Origin: RUG11237 sp050874665
Lineage (GTDB): Bacteria > Bacillota > Clostridia > Lachnospirales > Lachnospiraceae
Reading direction: 5' to 3'
DNA: 64,000 nt
Assembly (NCBI GenBank): GCA_050874665.1
Contig: JBNMLC010000003.1
Coordinates: 213,447 to 277,446, forward strand
Both the position numbers and the translations under genes were made by a program. This document shows positions 60,069-64,000 of this stretch, one piece after another. How positions within the stretch are numbered: position 1 is the first letter of the stretch; each line of letters begins with the position of its first letter. The notes under the pieces were generated by a model. The model was given only the letters and a program-made list of their open reading frames with translations. It was not told where the DNA came from and made no database searches.

Positions 60069-61808
60069 TTAAGATATCAATGTAAGCCCCGAAATATCAC
60101 TGTCAATCACCAGTGAAAAATTTGTATAGTATACTACAAACCCCGGTTTCCCACCTGCAGGTTTTTTCACATGCTTTTTCTGAATATAGTCAATCTCTAC
60201 TTTATCATTTCCTCTGTTTTTAGAATAATACGCTGCTAATCTTCCCGCTTCTTCAAATACACTGTCAGGAAGTTCCTCCTCTCCATTTCCCTTAACAATC
60301 ACATGAGAGCCAGGTACTCCCTTGGCATGAAACCACCAGTCATTTCCTGTGGCAAATTTAAAGGTAAGCTCCTCATTTTGGAAGTTATTTTTCCCTACAT
60401 ATATATGGTAACCGTCACTAGACAAGTAATGAAACGGTTTGCTGGTAATCTTTGCTTTCTTTCCTCCGCCTTTTCTGCGAATATATCCACTTTCCACCAG
60501 TTCTTCCTTGATTTCCACTAAATCTTCTTCCAGCAAAGCAATGTCCAAAGCAGTCTGAATAGATTCTAAGTGATTAATTTCTTCCTTTACTTCTTTGGTA
60601 AGCTCGGAAAGTGCTTCATAAGTTCTCTTTAGTTTATTGTATTTTTCAAAATATTTTTTGGCATTTTCCAATGGCGGTATTGTTTCGTCTAAGGGAATGG
60701 TAATCATCTCATTTGTATAATAGTTCAGTGCTTCCATGAATTTACTTCCCTGTTCTACCTGATACCCGTAAGTATTAATCAGTTCTCCATATACCTTGTA
60801 TTTTTCTCTTTTCTCTGTATCTTTCAACTGTTTTATCTGCAAATCATATTTCTTGTAATTACGTTCTAAGGCTGTCTGCACAATTCTCCGTAAATCAGAG
60901 GATTTTTGCCGAATTCTTGTGATCGTATTTTTCTCTGCATAATAATTTTCCAGTACTTCCGAAATGGTATCATAATGTCTATGCTCACACTGTTCATACT
61001 GCGAAAGCTCTATGGCAGAAAACTCTACCGGCTCTCCGTTTCTATCATATATCACCGGCTGAAATTCTCCGGTTTCAATTTTTTTCATAACTTTGCAAAA
61101 TTCTAAATATACCGCAGTTAGTTCCTTTTGACTCAGGCTATTTGCTGCACGGTCTGCATCAATATTTGCCGCAACACATATACTTTGCGCCACTGCCGGA
61201 CTGATTCCTGTAAAAGACTGGTATAATGCTTTAGCCATTGTTAGTGCTTTCAAACTCATAGTTTCTTCAAAAACTTCTTTCGAAGCTTCTCTTGGATTTA
61301 CCTTATGCATAGTTTCCGGTATAAAGTAGGTTCGCCCCGGAAGCACTTCACGCAATGAGCTTGTCTGTGCCGAAATGTGCTTAATACTGTCAATAATCGT
61401 TCCTTTGTCATTGCAAAAAATAATGTTACTGTGTTTTCCCATCAACTCAATAATCAATGTTTTCTTGCACAAATCTCCTAATTCATTCAGATGCTCCACA
61501 TCAAAGTTCACAATTCTCTCCAAGCCCGGCTGGTATATTCTGGTAATTCTACCATTCTGAAGGTGCTTTCGCAAAAGCATACAAAAATTCGGTGCTGTCA
61601 TCGGACTTTTCTTATTTTTGTCTGTAAGATATAACAACGGCAGACTTGCACTGGCTGACATGAGCAGACGATACTGTTCTTTTCCCACTTTCATGGTAAG
61701 TAGCAGCTCGTCTTCTTCCGTCTGAGCAATTTTATAAATTCTGCCCTCCGTCAGCTTTTCTCCTAATTCTTTTACTAAATTGGCAATTACAACTCCATCA
61801 AATGCCAT
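60069..61808 (-). CDS. rqcH: Rqc2 homologue RqcH / NFACT fibronectin-binding-like protein
   Basis: A 579-aa NFACT protein. N-terminal NFACT-N domain begins FDGVVIANLVKELGEKL; a central coiled coil (about 270-430) follows; the C-terminal NFACT-R domain has DWWFHAKGVPGSHVIVKG. RqcH adds poly-alanine tails to stalled nascent chains on 50S subunits. Older annotation as fibronectin-binding protein. Sigma-A promoter upstream. Confidence 0.95.
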   Translation of the reverse strand: MAFDGVVIANLVKELGEKLTEGRIYKIAQTEEDELLLTMKVGKEQYRLLMSASASLPLLYLTDKNKKSPMTAPNFCMLLRKHLQNGRITRIYQPGLERIVNFDVEHLNELGDLCKKTLIIELMGKHSNIIFCNDKGTIIDSIKHISAQTSSLREVLPGRTYFIPETMHKVNPREASKEVFEETMSLKALTMAKALYQSFTGISPAVAQSICVAANIDADRAANSLSQKELTAVYLEFCKVMKKIETGEFQPVIYDRNGEPVEFSAIELSQYEQCEHRHYDTISEVLENYYAEKNTITRIRQKSSDLRRIVQTALERNYKKYDLQIKQLKDTEKREKYKVYGELINTYGYQVEQGSKFMEALNYYTNEMITIPLDETIPPLENAKKYFEKYNKLKRTYEALSELTKEVKEEINHLESIQTALDIALLEEDLVEIKEELVESGYIRRKGGGKKAKITSKPFHYLSSDGYHIYVGKNNFQNEELTFKFATGNDWWFHAKGVPGSHVIVKGNGEEELPDSVFEEAGRLAAYYSKNRGNDKVEIDYIQKKHVKKPAGGKPGFVVYYTNFSLVIDSDISGLTLIS

Positions 61809-61843
61809 ACGATTACCTCTTTCTCTTTCTTAATTTACGTTAA

Positions 61844-61872
61844 ATTGTATCATATGTTGAAAGTTGTGACAA
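61844..61872 (-). promoter_or_regulatory. Sigma-A promoter for rqcH
   Basis: Minus strand TTGTCA (61872-61867), 17-bp spacer ending TG, TACAAT (61849-61844). Leader about 30 nt. May also serve the two-component genes downstream. Confidence 0.7.
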
Positions 61873-62058
61873 CGCAGATAATTTTTCTATCTGTGATTTC
61901 CATTTCGCCTCTTTTTATTTTTGCTTGAAACTAATACCATTGGAAGGCAATCCATCTCCTTTCAGAGAACTGCTGCCTGCCATAGTACTATGATGGTCAG
62001 ATTGCATGGATATTACAACAGGAATCTGTTACTAATGGAGAAATTGGTAGCTTCTCTC
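61873..62058. other. Non-coding gap with palindrome, left edge of decayed cassette
   Basis: No gene is apparent. It holds a perfect 12-bp palindrome CATAGTACTATG at 61981-61992. A minus-strand frame after AAAGGAGATGG would encode only about 22 residues. Any downstream half of the ABC ATPase should be here but no Walker B or signature motif is found. Confidence 0.5.
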
Positions 62059-62292
62059 TCAACGGGGAAGCCTCTTTATCTGCACTCCGGCTTTATCGGT
62101 TTCTATTCCCTTCACTTGAACCATGCCACTGTCTTTTTTAAGCTGACCACAAATAATTGAAATTGTAGTACTTTTTCCGGCACCATTTACACCAAGAAAT
62201 GTAAACAGTTCTCCCTTTTTTACCCGGAAGCTTAAATCATTCACCGCTTTTACATTACCAAAGCTTTTATTTATTGTCCATATGTAATCCAT
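62059..62292 (-). pseudogene. Truncated ABC transporter ATP-binding protein
   Basis: 78 codons: MDYIWTINKSFGNVKAVNDLSF, then FLGVNGAGKSTTISIICG with an intact Walker A, then stop after KAGVQIKRLPR. ABC-2 exporter ATPases are about 240-310 aa; Q-loop, LSGGQ signature and Walker B are missing. The break is an internal deletion or end of a rearrangement. Probably once the partner of the DUF998 or a lost permease. Confidence 0.85.
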
Positions 62293-62335
62293 CCACAAAT
62301 GAATGATGCACCTGTACCGATATTGGTATCATATG

Positions 62336-62974
62336 TCAATCATGATCTGAGAATTTCATTCGATACAGTTCTATTCCTAACACAGCATTATAGCCTGTTG
62401 CTGCAAAAACACTGAATCTCTCCGCAATACCAAAATAGTCTTTTGGAACAATATTCACTCCCATTGCACCAATCATCATCATTCCAAGAGCAATGCCAGC
62501 AAATACGGCATAAGAACGGCAGTCTTTATCTTTTACTCCGGAAACAATAATCACAATAAGAGATACTATAGATAATAAAACAACTACTACCGTTGAAATA
62601 ATATGCATCTGATCCTGAAATGTTCCCGCATATCCGCTATCACTCAATGGAAACATGCTAAATCCAACTGCAGACACCCATTCCATAATGGTAAACAGAT
62701 AGATTCCAACTCTCAAAAGCTTAGATTTTCTTCCCTGGATACCAACACATACCATCATCGCACACACCAGCGTACATACATTATACAGACTGCTAAGCTG
62801 GTTCCATAATCGAAGGGAAGGAGCATTCGAAGCGCTCAAGTCACTTACCGCCTGTGCCATCCAATTATATCCGGGATAGGCAAGTGGTGAAAAAACAACT
62901 GCTGCTGTATATGACAGAAATGCTACAATTCCAAGCAAACCGCAATAGTTTAATAAATTCTTTTTTCTCCTCAT
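62336..62974 (-). CDS. DUF998 family membrane protein
   Basis: A 212-aa protein with about six membrane helices. The segment AYPGYNWMAQAVSDLSASNAP is diagnostic for DUF998; GFSMFPLSDSG and NIVPKDYFGIAERFSVFAA also fit. Function unknown. It starts where the TetR-like fragment ends (4-nt overlap), so it was probably controlled by that regulator. Intact by length. Confidence 0.88.
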   Translation of the reverse strand: MRRKKNLLNYCGLLGIVAFLSYTAAVVFSPLAYPGYNWMAQAVSDLSASNAPSLRLWNQLSSLYNVCTLVCAMMVCVGIQGRKSKLLRVGIYLFTIMEWVSAVGFSMFPLSDSGYAGTFQDQMHIISTVVVVLLSIVSLIVIIVSGVKDKDCRSYAVFAGIALGMMMIGAMGVNIVPKDYFGIAERFSVFAATGYNAVLGIELYRMKFSDHD

Positions 62975-63279
62975 ACCGCATTCTCCTCACAAAACCATTT
63001 CAGATAATCTTCTAAAAGATTCTTATCTGATTCCCATTTACACTCACCATTACTCTGATCTAGCTCGTAATCCATAAGTCCATGTATCGTCATTGCAAAA
63101 CTGACCGCACCCATATCTGCATTCTCAAAGTGAAGCATTTTATGTACTTCCATCGCATAAAATAGCTGCTTTGTTGCAATAATCATCTTTCTCGTTTCTT
63201 CGGCAACAATTCTTGCCGCCATAGGTTCTAAACTTCTTTCAGAATAAATAACTTTATAGAAATTCAGTATTTGTTCCAA
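62971..63279 (-). pseudogene. TetR/AcrR regulator lacking its DNA-binding domain
   Basis: About 102 codons starting only at TTG 63279, with MAARIVAEETRKMIIATKQLF and FAMTIHGLMDYELD. This looks like the ligand-binding C-terminal half of a TetR-type regulator. The N-terminal helix-turn-helix (about 60-80 residues) should lie above 63280 but unrelated sequence is there instead. No SD. Fold assignment is by feel of sequence and context with DUF998, so moderate. Confidence 0.6.
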
Positions 63280-63337
63280 TTAGCGTTGGAATCATTCCCC
63301 AAGCACATTGTAATATAATAAACAGAATTTTTTTCAT
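63254..63337 (-). pseudogene. N-terminal remnant of a small membrane protein gene
   Basis: ATG 63337 overlaps the DUF2975 stop (ATGA), suggesting coupling. It encodes MKKILFIILQCAWGMIPTLIG then six more residues and TAA. The hydrophobic start resembles the first helix of small Clostridia membrane proteins, then reading runs into the TetR fragment in another frame. It looks like a deletion fused two genes at about 63275. Confidence 0.5.
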
Positions 63338-63855
63338 TTTCTATTCTCCAGTGATGCTCCATAACTGAAAATAATTGATGCCAAAATCAAAATCAAACCG
63401 GTAACTATACCGGGAAAATCACCAGTTATGTCAATGTCCTGAACACCCTCAACTGCTGCAATTGAAGCTGCAATTGCTGTCGCAATAATAGGAATAATGA
63501 TACAACGGATTCCTAATCTTTTAAGTTCAGTTGCCCCACTTTCTGAAAAAGGAGTGCCATCTGCCTGCTCAATTTTGAAATATCTGCCTGCAAATGTCAG
63601 AAGAATTGCTTTTGCTATCATGGCAATCATCGTGGTTAAACACTCTACACCAGTTTTCTGCATTCCTGTCCCGTCAGCAAACAACTTGATTGGCTCACCA
63701 AAAAGTGTAAATATGTTTCCACCATTAATCTCAGTAGAAATACACAATGCAATAGTGCCACTGAGCACTGCTCCAACGATGCATAAAGTTTTGGCAATTG
63801 CTGCTAAAGTCTGAAATACTCTGAATGTCTTTTGAATTGTTTGTAACTGATTCAT
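63334..63855 (-). CDS. DUF2975 family membrane protein
   Basis: A 173-aa protein with about four membrane helices (near 20-38, 80-97, 115-133 and 148-165). Arrangement IEQADGTPFSESGATELKRLGIRCI between helices 2 and 3 is the DUF2975 signature. Such proteins usually sit next to a small Cro/C1-type regulator, which is not seen before the window ends. No SD precedes ATG 63855; a 12-bp palindrome ATTCATATGAAT covers the start codon. Confidence 0.85.
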   Translation of the reverse strand: MNQLQTIQKTFRVFQTLAAIAKTLCIVGAVLSGTIALCISTEINGGNIFTLFGEPIKLFADGTGMQKTGVECLTTMIAMIAKAILLTFAGRYFKIEQADGTPFSESGATELKRLGIRCIIIPIIATAIAASIAAVEGVQDIDITGDFPGIVTGLILILASIIFSYGASLENRK

Positions 63856-63927
63856 ATGAATTTAAAGGTTATATTTAAGTGGTGCAAGGCACAGGAAGAT
63901 AAAAAGAAGAAAAGGAGGAAAAGAAAA

Positions 63928-63981
63928 ATGTTACTTTTGTATTTGTTTTTAACTTTGTTGGAGGTGTTAGTTATTGTCTAG
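63928..63981 (+). CDS. Possible 17-aa hydrophobic peptide ORF
   Basis: ATG 63928 lies 9 nt after AAGGAGG on the plus strand, the only plus-strand candidate in the window. It encodes MLLLYLFLTLLEVLVIV and a TAG stop. It resembles in outline short single-helix peptides such as type I toxins, but there is no homology evidence and no clear promoter. The flanking sequence is purine-rich and low complexity. Confidence 0.35.
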   Translation: MLLLYLFLTLLEVLVIV

Positions 63982-64000
63982 TTATAATTGTAATGTGGAA

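Noticed and set aside
61921..62160. 79-aa plus-strand frame in the decayed region
   Set aside because: No ribosome binding site and no recognisable features; it lies opposite the clear ABC ATPase fragment.

Overview
The window looks like a chromosomal segment from a low-GC, spore-forming Gram-positive anaerobe of the Clostridia, most likely Lachnospiraceae. The reasons are a complete spoIIIA operon, spoIIGA-sigE and sigG, a Clostridia-style dcw cluster with two class B penicillin-binding proteins, a CinA/RimO/RemA/RpoZ core cluster, and AGGAGG-type ribosome binding sites throughout. Every confidently assigned gene is on the minus strand, so operons read from high to low coordinates. Gene content is mostly core; the only clearly accessory and decayed stretch is about 61.9-64.0 kb.

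Layout, low to high coordinates. 0-4.3 kb: start of an Asp23 gene (runs off the left edge), a transglutaminase-like protein, prfC, an AIM24-family protein and tRNA-Gly(GCC). 4.5-9.7 kb: spoIIIAA-AH, the mother-cell half of the engulfment feeding-tube channel, behind a good sigma-E promoter. 9.7-15.6 kb: a malto-oligosaccharide island with binding protein, two permeases and a lipoprotein alpha-amylase; no ATPase gene is present. 15.7-21.6 kb: ylmC, sigG, a beta-CASP metallo-hydrolase, sigE, spoIIGA and ftsZ. The spoIIGA promoter has a 21-bp spacer and an overlapping Spo0A box, recalling the Bacillus subtilis spoIIG promoter. 21.7-32.2 kb: the dcw cluster (mraZ, rsmH, ftsL, pbp, spoVD-like pbp, mraY, ftsW, murA, ftsQ), opened by five GTGG-type MraZ half-sites at exact 10-bp spacing. 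It lacks murD and murG, and murE lies elsewhere in the window.

32.3-33.4 kb: lgt followed by a short Spo0E-like gene (57 aa). 33.4-49.0 kb: a probable 15-kb housekeeping operon (hydrolase, two unknown genes, murE, priA, def, fmt, zinc peptidase, rsmB, rlmN, prpC, prkC, rsgA, rpe, ychF), starting with a 32-aa leader ORF overlapping the first gene and ending at a strong terminator. 49.3-56.2 kb: yicC, remA, rpoZ, rimO, pgsA, cinA, ilvB, ilvN; gmk is absent from its usual place between remA and rpoZ. 56.4-61.8 kb: a membrane chemoreceptor with a perfect Spo0A box upstream, a GHKL histidine kinase, a LytTR regulator and an RqcH/NFACT gene. 61.9-64.0 kb: a decayed cassette with a truncated ABC ATPase, a DUF998 protein, a TetR regulator without its DNA-binding domain, a 27-codon membrane-protein remnant and a DUF2975 protein, then a 17-codon hydrophobic ORF on the plus strand.

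The segment links cell-wall synthesis, division and sporulation control. I did not find a convincing entirely new system. The best leads are regulatory: the 0A-box promoters, the MraZ array, the small ORFs and the remnants at the right edge.
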